NCBI GenBank assembly: GCA_964491015.1
Contig: CAZBEY010000027.1
Coordinates: forward strand, 1-24,659
Direction: 5' to 3'
From: JADFRD01 sp964491015
GTDB taxonomy: Bacteria; Fidelibacterota; Marinisomatia; Marinisomatales; TCS55
Length of the DNA stretch: 24,659 bases
The notes under the pieces are model-generated. The model saw nothing but the letters and a program-made list of their open reading frames with translations. It was not told the DNA's origin and searched no databases. A program made the position numbers and the translations under genes. Of the stretch, positions 15,084-22,317 are shown piece by piece (positions within the stretch are counted from its first letter, which is position 1; each line of letters begins with the position of its first letter).

Positions 15084-15791
15084 ATGAAAATTACCGGTCC
15101 ACTCATAAAAGGTATATTTATCGAAAGGCCTAATCGATTTATAACGAGGGTTAAAGTTGATGGAAAAATCATTAAAAGTCATTTGCCTGATCCTGGAAGG
15201 CTTCAGGAATTGCTTTTTCCCGGAGCGATTGTTTATGTCCGTCCGGCGCCCGATGATTCAGATCGGAAAACAAAATTTTCTACTGTGATGGTTGAAAGCA
15301 ACGGTATATTTGTTTCATTGGACAGTACATTACCCAATCGATTCATTAAACAAGAATATTTCAAAATTCCATTATTCGATCATTGGACTTTGATTCGGTC
15401 CGAATACAAAGTTGGGAATCACCGGATAGATTTCTTAATGGAGGATCCAAATGGGGATGAAGTTTTTACGGAAATTAAATCTGTCACGTTTGTAGAAAAT
15501 GGAATCGCAAAATTCCCGGACGCAGTAACCCTTAGGGGTAAAAAACACGCAGACTTATTATCGAAATTATCGAACCGAGGAATAAAATCAAGGATTCTAT
15601 TTGTATGTCAGCGGTCAGATGCTGTCGAGTTCCGGTCCATGTGGAATCGGGATCCGAAATTCGCGAAATCATTAAGAAATGCTCATCAACAAGGCGTTCA
15701 AATTCATTGTATTAAAACCAATATTTCTTTAAAGGAAATGACCTATTATAGTGAAATTCCCGTAAATTTAAATCCTCCCAATGAAGCTTAA
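15084..15791 (+). CDS. sfsA: SfsA family DNA/RNA nuclease
   Basis: SfsA proteins are nucleic-acid-binding proteins with a PD-(D/E)xK nuclease fold, originally named for sugar fermentation stimulation. Visible: the N-terminal OB-like part with HLPDPGRLQELLFPGA, RIDFLME with the catalytic Asp, EIKSVT with the E-x-K pair, and FPDAVTLRGKKHADLL. The chosen ATG 15084 gives 235 residues starting MKITGPLIKGIFIERPNRF, which matches the family's usual start and length (234 in E. coli). ATG 15063 (242) or TTG 15048 (247) would also be in frame; none has a clear ribosome site. Its end overlaps the next gene by 11 bases. The physiological role of SfsA is not settled. Confidence 0.9.
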   Translation: MKITGPLIKGIFIERPNRFITRVKVDGKIIKSHLPDPGRLQELLFPGAIVYVRPAPDDSDRKTKFSTVMVESNGIFVSLDSTLPNRFIKQEYFKIPLFDHWTLIRSEYKVGNHRIDFLMEDPNGDEVFTEIKSVTFVENGIAKFPDAVTLRGKKHADLLSKLSNRGIKSRILFVCQRSDAVEFRSMWNRDPKFAKSLRNAHQQGVQIHCIKTNISLKEMTYYSEIPVNLNPPNEA

Positions 15792-17406
15792 ATTTTTCTT
15801 AATACTATCTTGCTTATTTGCACTGATTACGTGGCAATGTGCAGCTTTTGGTTTACCCGATGGTGGACCGAAAGATACAACACCGCCGGAATTATTATCG
15901 GCCGACCCTCCCAGCGGAACCGTCCGACTTTCTTCACGTAAGATTAGTCTTTTATTTTCTGAATATATGGATGAAAAGAGTTTTGAAAAAGGAATTCGAG
16001 TGGCACCCGTTTTAAAAGGAGAACCCGACATAGAGTTTAGAGGTGAAAAGATTTTTTTAACATTGCCCGATGATATTAAAGATGACATGACCATTGTGGT
16101 AACTCTCAGTAGAGATATCAAAGATGAACATGGAGTGGAATTATCCAAATCTATACAATTGGCTTACAGTTATGGTGATAAAATTAATGAAGGTATTATT
16201 AAGGGTAAGGTGTATTCCAATAAACAAGCTGCTGTCTATTTATTCAATAGTGATGGAAGCGATACATTATTGTTGTCACTTCCGAATTATATTTCTGAAG
16301 CGGAAGATAATCGTTCTTTTACATTTAATTATTTGGCTCCCGGTTCCTATCAAATACTTGCCATTGATAGAAGTGCTGCGGGTGCAAAATTGGATCCGGC
16401 TCGGATGAGTTATGGTGTTTCTTCGACCCAAATAATCGATCTTGATACGCTCAAAACCGGCATCCATTTAAGACTTCATCAGGAAGAGGTGCCTTTACGC
16501 TTGGTGCGTGGTGAATGGAATGACTGGAATTGGGGTAAGATTTATTTTAACAATGAAATCCCTCTGGAAATTTTGTTTTCCGAATTGAAAATTGGATCAA
16601 GGGATCTAGAATGGTTCTTGAGTCCGGATGATCAAAAAGCGGTTGTAGTTACTATAAATGATTCACTTAGGAATAAAAAAGAATCCATTTCATTTTCGTC
16701 CATTCAATTGAATAATAAGGTAGTTTTGGATTCTTCAATCATCTTTGTGTCTGTACCCTCAACCGATGATACGAATTCGTTAAGATTGATAAAACCGGAA
16801 TCCAAAATTACTATCACACCGGATAAATCAGGACCACCGTTAGAACTTATTTTCTCTAGACCGGTTGGACTTCAAACACTGTCTCAATATGATGCGACTC
16901 TATTCATCAGTGATTCAATTGAAGTTTTATATAACAGAACAATTACATCACCAATGAGCATGACGATTGTTCCCCAAGACGGTTGGAAACCAAAATCATC
17001 CTATACGTTTAACATAAGTAATTTGGATAGTGGGAGTCTAAAAAACACATTTAAAGATTCGATTACTATGATTAAAATATCAACGAATCGAGAGCTGGGA
17101 TACGGTGGAGTCTCCGGATTGATTAATGGAGTAGAAGGGAATATTATTGCAGAAATAAATCATACTGAAAATATCAGTTGGGAATTTCATAGCGTTGTAA
17201 ATTCTGCCGGTCATTTTGAGTTTATTGAAGTTCCAGAAGGAAAATATACTATTTCATTATTTGAAGATAAAGATAACGATTCTGCGTATTCATATGGGAA
17301 AGCATTCCCATTTCAGCCGAGTGAATGGTTTTATGTATCAAATGACACTATTGAAATTCGGGCTAACTGGGATATTGAATTATCCCCATTCCATTTGGAG
17401 AAATAA
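15781..17406 (+). CDS. Ig-like domain lipoprotein
   Basis: A 541-residue exported protein. A hydrophobic N-terminus ends at Cys20 (LFALITWQC), and the following AAFGLPDGGPKDTTPPEL is a hallmark of Bacteroidetes-type Ig-like lipoproteins; the lipobox (TWQC) is not ideal. A Big_5-type Ig domain follows (about 37-130: PPELLSADPPSGTVRLSSRKISLLFSEYMDEKSF...), then beta-rich domains, including a second Ig-like one near 330-425, and a C-terminal carboxypeptidase-regulatory-like domain (GLINGVEGNIIAEI...FIEVPEGKYTISLFEDKDND). It is likely an outer-membrane-anchored protein of unknown role. The start overlaps sfsA by 11 bases, and mannose-1-phosphate guanylyltransferase begins three bases after the stop. 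Confidence 0.8.
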   Translation: MKLKFFLILSCLFALITWQCAAFGLPDGGPKDTTPPELLSADPPSGTVRLSSRKISLLFSEYMDEKSFEKGIRVAPVLKGEPDIEFRGEKIFLTLPDDIKDDMTIVVTLSRDIKDEHGVELSKSIQLAYSYGDKINEGIIKGKVYSNKQAAVYLFNSDGSDTLLLSLPNYISEAEDNRSFTFNYLAPGSYQILAIDRSAAGAKLDPARMSYGVSSTQIIDLDTLKTGIHLRLHQEEVPLRLVRGEWNDWNWGKIYFNNEIPLEILFSELKIGSRDLEWFLSPDDQKAVVVTINDSLRNKKESISFSSIQLNNKVVLDSSIIFVSVPSTDDTNSLRLIKPESKITITPDKSGPPLELIFSRPVGLQTLSQYDATLFISDSIEVLYNRTITSPMSMTIVPQDGWKPKSSYTFNISNLDSGSLKNTFKDSITMIKISTNRELGYGGVSGLINGVEGNIIAEINHTENISWEFHSVVNSAGHFEFIEVPEGKYTISLFEDKDNDSAYSYGKAFPFQPSEWFYVSNDTIEIRANWDIELSPFHLEK

Positions 17407-17409
17407 ATA

Positions 17410-18468
17410 ATGCATTGTGTCGTGATGGCTGGTGGCAGCGGAACACGTTTTTGGCCTTACAGCAGGGTGAACAAACCAAAACAAATGCTAAAAATAGTTG
17501 GCAATAATACGATGCTGCAGATGACTGTTGATCGGTTAATTAAATGCAAAAAAACAGAAGCCGTTTATATTTCAACTCGGTTAGATCTTTTCAGTGCAAT
17601 TAAAAAAGATATTGTTGGCGTATTTCCCAGGAATATAATTCTGGAACCAAGTGGGAAAAATACAGCCCCATGTATTGGATTATCTGCATTGAAGATTGCG
17701 AGTGTTGACGGTGAAGCTGTAATGGGCGTTTTCCCTGCCGATCATTTAGTGGTTGGTCATCGCGCTTTTGAAAAAGCGCTGAACCAGGCTGCCAGAGTAG
17801 CAATTGAAAAAGAAGGTTTGGTCACGATTGGTATTCGACCGACCTATCCTTCGACTGCCTATGGTTATATCCAATTTGATGTGGATTCGAAGGTGGATAA
17901 AATGGATGCATATCCCGTTCGCACTTTTGCTGAAAAACCTCACCTTAATGCTGCTAAAAGATTCATCAATAGTGGTGACTTTTTGTGGAATGCGGGTATG
18001 TTCGTCTGGAAAGTAAGTGTTTTCATGGATCAATTGGGAATACATATGCCGGGATTATGTAGTCAATTAATGAAAATTGAAAAACGAATAAAAGCCAAAA
18101 AGTCATTTAATGATATTTGGAATTCATTGTCACCTGAGTCCATAGATTATGGTCTAATGGAAAAGGCAGATAAAATTTTTGTAGTTCAGTCAGAATTTAA
18201 ATGGAATGATCTTGGCTCCTGGGATGCGGTATATAATGAAATGCCTAAAAGACAAACAGGCAATCTGATCAAAGGGGATGGTGTTGTTATCGACGGAAGA
18301 GATAATTTTATTCAAAATGAAAATCATTTTACTGCAATTGTCGGCCTTGAAAACGTGATGGTGATTACAACGCCGGATGCTACCCTTGTGGTGAATAAAG
18401 ACAATGTGGAAGATGTCCGCAAAGTTGTAAATTATTTGCGCGAAAAAGACCTGTCCAATTTATTATGA
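17410..18468 (+). CDS. manC: Mannose-1-phosphate guanylyltransferase
   Basis: The enzyme makes GDP-mannose from mannose-1-phosphate and GTP for cell-surface glycans. The 352-residue protein has the nucleotidyltransferase signature AGGSGTRFWPYSRVNKPKQ at 7-25 with the catalytic Arg and Lys. It also has PADH (metal and nucleotide site), FAEKPHLNAAKRFI and GDFLWNAGMFVWK. Length and the C-terminal left-handed-helix-like part (VIDGRDNFIQNENHFTAIVGLENVMVI) fit the short single-function type; the isomerase domain of long ManC proteins is absent. It lies between the Ig lipoprotein (three-base gap) and a small gene it overlaps (ATGA), which suggests one transcript. The symbol is by function only. Confidence 0.9.
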   Translation: MHCVVMAGGSGTRFWPYSRVNKPKQMLKIVGNNTMLQMTVDRLIKCKKTEAVYISTRLDLFSAIKKDIVGVFPRNIILEPSGKNTAPCIGLSALKIASVDGEAVMGVFPADHLVVGHRAFEKALNQAARVAIEKEGLVTIGIRPTYPSTAYGYIQFDVDSKVDKMDAYPVRTFAEKPHLNAAKRFINSGDFLWNAGMFVWKVSVFMDQLGIHMPGLCSQLMKIEKRIKAKKSFNDIWNSLSPESIDYGLMEKADKIFVVQSEFKWNDLGSWDAVYNEMPKRQTGNLIKGDGVVIDGRDNFIQNENHFTAIVGLENVMVITTPDATLVVNKDNVEDVRKVVNYLREKDLSNLL

Positions 18469-18722
18469 ACATAAAACCTGAGAAATTATTGTCAATGTTT
18501 GAAGAATTGGCGGTTAAAATGAACATAAAAATGGTGCATTCAAAAGGAAGTTTTGAAGGCGGGTCATGTGTATTCAAAGATCAGGAATATATAATCATTA
18601 ACAAATCCAAACCCATTGAACAGCGACTAAAAGTGCTAGCTACGTCATTCCATGTCAAAGATTTATCTAGTAAATATTTGGTTCCTGCTTTACGATCATA
18701 TATCGACAAAGTGAATGTCTGA
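18465..18722 (+). CDS. Small conserved-looking protein, unknown function
   Basis: An 85-residue protein whose ATG overlaps the stop of the guanylyltransferase gene (ATGA). An N-terminal helix (PEKLLSMFEELAVKMNIKM) is followed by GSFEGGSCVFKDQEYIIINKSKPIEQRLKVLATSF and helices up to YLVPALRSYIDKVNV. The GG-x-C-x-x-x-x-x-x-I-I-I-N-K pattern recurs in small uncharacterised proteins of FCB bacteria and deltaproteobacteria, as I recall. It has no signal peptide or membrane segment and so is cytoplasmic. The overlap, intact frame and lack of competing ORFs support a real gene. No function is proposed. Confidence 0.7.
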   Translation: MNIKPEKLLSMFEELAVKMNIKMVHSKGSFEGGSCVFKDQEYIIINKSKPIEQRLKVLATSFHVKDLSSKYLVPALRSYIDKVNV

Positions 18723-18796
18723 TATATTTGATTTGAAAATCTTGGTTTACTGAAATCAGATCATTAAACTAAACCCCTTATTTTTGGTGCATACCA

Positions 18797-18830
18797 TATA
18801 AAATATTAATCGTTACATAAGTATTCGAGG
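18797..18830 (+). promoter_or_regulatory. Possible promoter and ribosome binding site of the EF-G-like gene
   Basis: The 115-base gap 18723-18837 holds an AT-rich stretch with TATAAAAT at 18797-18804, a possible -10 element, although no convincing -35 box is seen. GAGG at 18827-18830 lies seven bases before ATG 18838 and is a good Shine-Dalgarno site. The gap suggests the gene has its own promoter. Confidence 0.35.
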
Positions 18831-18837
18831 TGAAATC

Positions 18838-20916
18838 ATGAAAAAATATGCAACTGCTGATATACGAAACTTTGCCTTGGTTGGTCATGGCGCAAGTGGT
18901 AAAACGTGTTTAAGTGAAGCAATGCTTTATAACAGCAAACAAATTAACCGTATGGGAACAATCGAAGACGGAAACACCGTTTCAGATTATCATCCCGGTG
19001 AACAGACCAGACAAATTTCTATTCATGCTACGCCCCTAGTCGCCGAATGGAATGATGTAAAATTTAATTTTATTGATACTCCCGGATACGCCGATTTTAT
19101 AGGTGAAGCGTTAAGTTCCTTAGCCGTGGTGGATATGGCAGCTGTAGTGGTTAGCGCAGTGAATGGTGTAGAGGTTGGGACGGAACAAGTCTGGCAACAA
19201 TCAACACATAATAATATTCCCAAAATAATCGTTATTAATGGTTTGGATCGAGAGCATGTGGACTTTAATAATATTCTGGATCAATGTAAAGAAAGGTTTG
19301 GTCATCATGTGTTTCCAATGCAGTTACCTGTGACGACCGGACCGGGATTTCATCAAGTAGTTGATGTTTTGCGCAGTGAACTAATTGAATACGAAACTAA
19401 CGGATCCGGGAATTATACCGAATCGAAATTACCAGAAGATCTTCAAGCAAAAGTTAATGAACTCCATCAAAATTTAGTCGAATATGTTGCCGAATCGGAC
19501 GATTCATTACTTGAAAAGTTTTTTGAACAAGGCAATCTATCAGAAGAAGAAATGCGTGATGGTATTCATGCAGCCGTTCAAAATCAGACCTTTATTCCAT
19601 TATTTTGTACCGCATCAACGGCCAATATCGGTGTGGCTCGACTCATGGATTTTATATCTAAATATGGAGCATCCCCAGTTGATCGCGAACAGATTACAGC
19701 ATTAGATGCTAATAGCGGTGATGAGAAAACGGTGGATCTCTCCGGCAGCGATCCTGTGATATTTGTTTATAAAACGATTTCTGAAGGCCACGTGGGTGAA
19801 CTTTCATTCTTCAGGGTTTATTCCGGACAGATCAGTACGGGTGCAGACTTGTATAACACTGACCGTAACCAGAGCGAACGATTTGGTCAATTATTTCTGA
19901 TGAATGGAAAGGAACGGTCTAATATTGGTGAATTAGCAGCGGGTGATTTGGGCGCTGTGGTGAAATTGAAAGATACTCACAGTGGAAACACACTTTGCGG
20001 GTCAGGAATTCGAGTAAAATTAAAGGATGTAGTGTATCCAAATCCCAATATTCATGCAGCCATTGAAATTCACTCCAAAGGAGATGAGGAAAAGGTAGCT
20101 GTTGGGCTTTCCACACTTCACGAAGAAGATCCCACTTTTATTTATAAAGTTGATTCAGAATTAAAACAAACGGTCATTTCAGGGCAAGGGGAATTGCATC
20201 TACAAGTACTGCATGACAGATTGAAAAGACGATTTGGAGTTGATATCACCTTAAAAGAACCCAAGATACCTTATCGTGAAACTGTTTTCGGAAAAAGTGA
20301 ATCAAAATACCGTCATAAAAAACAAAGTGGCGGAGCCGGACAGTTTGCAGAAGTATGGATGCGCATTGCACCCAAAAAGAGAGGGGAAGGCGTGGAGTTT
20401 TCCAATTCGCTTGTGGGACAAAATGTAGATCGAGTTTTCGTTCCGTCCGTTGAAAAGGGTGTAAAAGCAGCATGTGCTGAAGGTGTGTTAGCCGGATACC
20501 GTGTTGTAGATTTGAAGGTGGATTTTTATGATGGAAAACAACACCCTGTTGATTCAAAAGATATTGCGTTCCAAATCGCGGGTAAACATGCATTTCATGA
20601 AGCCTTTTTAAAAGCACAGCCAGGCATTCTCGAGCCAATTATTAATATTGAAGTGAAAGTCCCCGAAGACCATATGGGAGATGTCATGGGAGATATTTCC
20701 GGGCGTCGAGGAAAAATAATGGGAATGGATTCCGAAGGATCAATGCAAGTCATTAAAGCTCAAGTTCCCCAAGGAAACCTCTATAACTATTCTACTACGT
20801 TGCGATCAATAACCGGTGGAAGAGCATTGCATTCTGAAGAATTTAGCCACTATGAACAAATGCCGAAGGATATGGAAAAGAAAGTCGTAGCAGCTTCGAA
20901 AAAAGAGGATGAATGA
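18838..20916 (+). CDS. EF-G-like translational GTPase (EF-G2 type)
   Basis: A 692-residue homolog of elongation factor G of the second, EF-G-like type (as FusA2/EF-G-2), acting at the ribosome. The G1 loop GHGASGKT is at 16-23 and G3 DTPGYADF at 80-87. The C-terminal domains follow (SGQGELHLQVLHDRLKRRFGVDITLKEPKIPYRE, then GDVMGDISGRRGKIMGM). The G4 motif, normally NKxD, reads NGLD at 134-137, so the Lys that packs on the guanine base is replaced by Gly; Asp137 is kept. The switch I region is short (TRQISIHATPLVAEW), as in the EF-G2 group. It is probably not the main translocase. It is followed by a repeat-flanked insert before the HIT gene. Confidence 0.88.
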   Translation: MKKYATADIRNFALVGHGASGKTCLSEAMLYNSKQINRMGTIEDGNTVSDYHPGEQTRQISIHATPLVAEWNDVKFNFIDTPGYADFIGEALSSLAVVDMAAVVVSAVNGVEVGTEQVWQQSTHNNIPKIIVINGLDREHVDFNNILDQCKERFGHHVFPMQLPVTTGPGFHQVVDVLRSELIEYETNGSGNYTESKLPEDLQAKVNELHQNLVEYVAESDDSLLEKFFEQGNLSEEEMRDGIHAAVQNQTFIPLFCTASTANIGVARLMDFISKYGASPVDREQITALDANSGDEKTVDLSGSDPVIFVYKTISEGHVGELSFFRVYSGQISTGADLYNTDRNQSERFGQLFLMNGKERSNIGELAAGDLGAVVKLKDTHSGNTLCGSGIRVKLKDVVYPNPNIHAAIEIHSKGDEEKVAVGLSTLHEEDPTFIYKVDSELKQTVISGQGELHLQVLHDRLKRRFGVDITLKEPKIPYRETVFGKSESKYRHKKQSGGAGQFAEVWMRIAPKKRGEGVEFSNSLVGQNVDRVFVPSVEKGVKAACAEGVLAGYRVVDLKVDFYDGKQHPVDSKDIAFQIAGKHAFHEAFLKAQPGILEPIINIEVKVPEDHMGDVMGDISGRRGKIMGMDSEGSMQVIKAQVPQGNLYNYSTTLRSITGGRALHSEEFSHYEQMPKDMEKKVVAASKKEDE

Positions 20917-20966
20917 TGGTGACTGGTAGAGTGGTACCTGGTAGAACGGTAACTAGTAGAATAGTA
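20917..20966 (+). repeat. Imperfect 15-base tandem repeat upstream of the four-helix-bundle gene
   Basis: Three 15-base units follow the fusA-like stop: ACTGGTAGAGTGGTA (20922-20936), CCTGGTAGAACGGTA (20937-20951) and ACTAGTAGAATAGTA (20952-20966), plus a partial fourth (ACTAGGAAG). The units differ at a few positions. A related but inverted sequence style (AACCAGTTACC) lies on the other side of the four-helix-bundle gene, so both probably belong to the inserted segment. Confidence 0.75.
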
Positions 20967-20982
20967 ACTAGGAAGATTGTTA

Positions 20983-21417
20983 GTGGCTAATTATCAAGAT
21001 ATTGAAATATCTGAAATTGATTTTATTAGTGAACCAGATCGATATAAACTAGATGATTTTCAAGTGTATCAAAATGCAAGAGAATTCAGAAAAAGAGTAT
21101 ACGTCAATGTAAACCAATTACCCGAAAAAGAAAAATATCAATTAACAAGCCAAATGAGAGATGCGATTATTTCTATTACTAACAATTTTGCAGAAGCTCA
21201 TGGTCGTTGGCATTATAAAGAGTCAATCCAGTTTTGTCGTATTGCCCGAGGTTCAACTGAAGAAGTGATTGATGATCTTAATATTTGTATTGATGAGCAC
21301 TATTATGATGTAGATGAATGCACCCATCTAAAAAAATCTGGTTATGAATTAGTGAAGAAGATTAATGGCTACATCGCCTATCTTAATAAGCAAAGAAATC
21401 AATATAAGAAAACATAA
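20983..21417 (+). CDS. Four-helix-bundle protein (23S rRNA intervening-sequence family)
   Basis: A 144-residue protein of the S23/bIVP four-helix-bundle family, related to the Avd accessory protein of diversity-generating retroelements. Characteristic pieces: FQVYQNAREFRKRVYV, LPEKEKYQLTSQMRDAIISITNNFAEAHGR, FCRIARGSTEEVIDDL and a C-terminal helix with YELVKKINGYIAYLNKQ. Members are basic, pentamer-forming and often encoded in rRNA insertions or scattered alone; cellular function is unclear. GTG 20983 is preferred because AGGAAG (20970-20975) lies seven bases before it; TTG 20977 lies too close. No reverse transcriptase or variable repeat was found here, so this is not a retroelement. Repeat-rich flanks mark it as an inserted cassette. 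Confidence 0.85.
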   Translation: MANYQDIEISEIDFISEPDRYKLDDFQVYQNAREFRKRVYVNVNQLPEKEKYQLTSQMRDAIISITNNFAEAHGRWHYKESIQFCRIARGSTEEVIDDLNICIDEHYYDVDECTHLKKSGYELVKKINGYIAYLNKQRNQYKKT

Positions 21418-21419
21418 CA

Positions 21420-21508
21420 ATGAAAACAACCCATCACCGACCACTAATAACCAGTTACCAATCACTGCTCACTATCAACCCTTTTCCATTTCCCATTTCC
21501 CATCTTCC
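21420..21508 (+). repeat. Repeat-rich right flank of the four-helix-bundle insert
   Basis: The gap before the HIT gene holds low-complexity sequence: a CCA/ACC-rich part including AACCAGTTACC, whose complement GGTAACTGGTT resembles the left flank, then a CCATTTCC-like tandem (about 21486-21508). No Shine-Dalgarno site is present before the HIT ATG, so the insert may have replaced the native leader of that gene. Confidence 0.6.
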
Positions 21509-22009
21509 ATGAATAGGCTTTGGGCACCGTGGCGGATGGATTATATCCGGTCTGAAAAAGAATCTGGCTGTATTTTTTGTCATAAACCAAAGGAAAACAA
21601 TGACAGGGAAATGTTAATTCTCCATCGGGGCGAACTTTCCTTTGTACTCATGAATCTATATCCCTATAACAATGGACATTTATTAATTGCTCCCTACTCC
21701 CATGTAGATAGTCCCGATAAGCTGACCGCTGAGGAACGGGCTGAAATAATGGAACTTTCTACCCTATCTATGAAAATTCTTAAGAAAGAGATGAAGGCGG
21801 AAGGATTCAATTTTGGAGCGAATATCGGTAGTGCCGGCGGTGCAGGGATTAAAGAGCATATTCATTTTCATGTTGTACCACGTTGGCAAGGTGACACAAA
21901 TTTTATGCCGGTATTAGGTCATACAAAGGTTCAAGTGCAAGGCTTACAAGATTCTTATGATTTGCTTAAACTTCTATATGATAAAAAAGATTTAACAGAG
22001 GGGGATTAA
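21509..22009 (+). CDS. HIT-family nucleotide phosphorylase/hydrolase (AP4A phosphorylase-like)
   Basis: A 166-residue histidine-triad protein. The N-terminal LWAPWRMDYI...GCIFC and the HIT motif HIHFHVVPRW resemble the Rv2613c-type AP4A phosphorylases, which split diadenosine tetraphosphate. HLLIAPYSHV precedes the conserved Asp/Lys-rich helix. The frame could be extended to 21365, but that stretch is low-complexity repeat DNA overlapping the previous gene. The ATG 21509 starts MNRLWAPWRMDY, where the family begins. The stop TAA overlaps the next ATG (TAATG), so the gene is coupled to the small membrane protein downstream. The missing ribosome site is noted for the insert. Confidence 0.88.
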   Translation: MNRLWAPWRMDYIRSEKESGCIFCHKPKENNDREMLILHRGELSFVLMNLYPYNNGHLLIAPYSHVDSPDKLTAEERAEIMELSTLSMKILKKEMKAEGFNFGANIGSAGGAGIKEHIHFHVVPRWQGDTNFMPVLGHTKVQVQGLQDSYDLLKLLYDKKDLTEGD

Positions 22010-22317
22010 TGCTTCCGTTCGAACATACCTGGTTACCATTTATTTATCTGTATTCGCTGGGTGGGCTTTTATTTTTAATAGGAATCTGGATTATATTTCG
22101 AGCAAAATCCATAGACCTTCGTCGAATGCATCACCGGCGTTGGCTATTCATTCTCATTTTTGGTTATTTATGGTATTTTTCCATTCATGCTTTATTAAAT
22201 TATGCAGCATTAGATGTTATCCGGCCAATAGTGGTTTTATACGTTTTAGCGATTGAATTCATTCTCTTTTTTATAGGAATACGAATATTACGGACAAAAC
22301 GGATGAGGGAGGCATAA
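22009..22317 (+). CDS. Small three-helix membrane protein coupled to a sodium symporter
   Basis: A 102-residue protein with three hydrophobic segments at about 10-29, 43-62 and 76-97 and positively charged linkers (RAKSIDLRRMHHRRW after helix one, RTKRMREA at the end), giving a likely cytoplasmic C-terminus by the positive-inside rule. It does not match the DUF485-type partners of acetate permease that I recall. It starts in a TAATG overlap with the HIT gene and ends in another with the symporter, so the three are probably translated together. A plausible role is an accessory subunit of the symporter; that is inference from position. Confidence 0.65.
   Translation: MLPFEHTWLPFIYLYSLGGLLFLIGIWIIFRAKSIDLRRMHHRRWLFILIFGYLWYFSIHALLNYAALDVIRPIVVLYVLAIEFILFFIGIRILRTKRMREA

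Noticed and set aside
20922..20966. CRISPR array
   Set aside because: The units are contiguous 15-base imperfect tandem copies without spacers, and there are no cas genes.
21365..21508. N-terminal extension of the HIT protein
   Set aside because: The extension overlaps the four-helix-bundle gene and low-complexity repeats; the family starts at MNRLWAPWRMDY (21509).
20917..21508. Diversity-generating retroelement around the Avd-like four-helix-bundle gene
   Set aside because: No reverse transcriptase, template repeat or variable repeat is present nearby.
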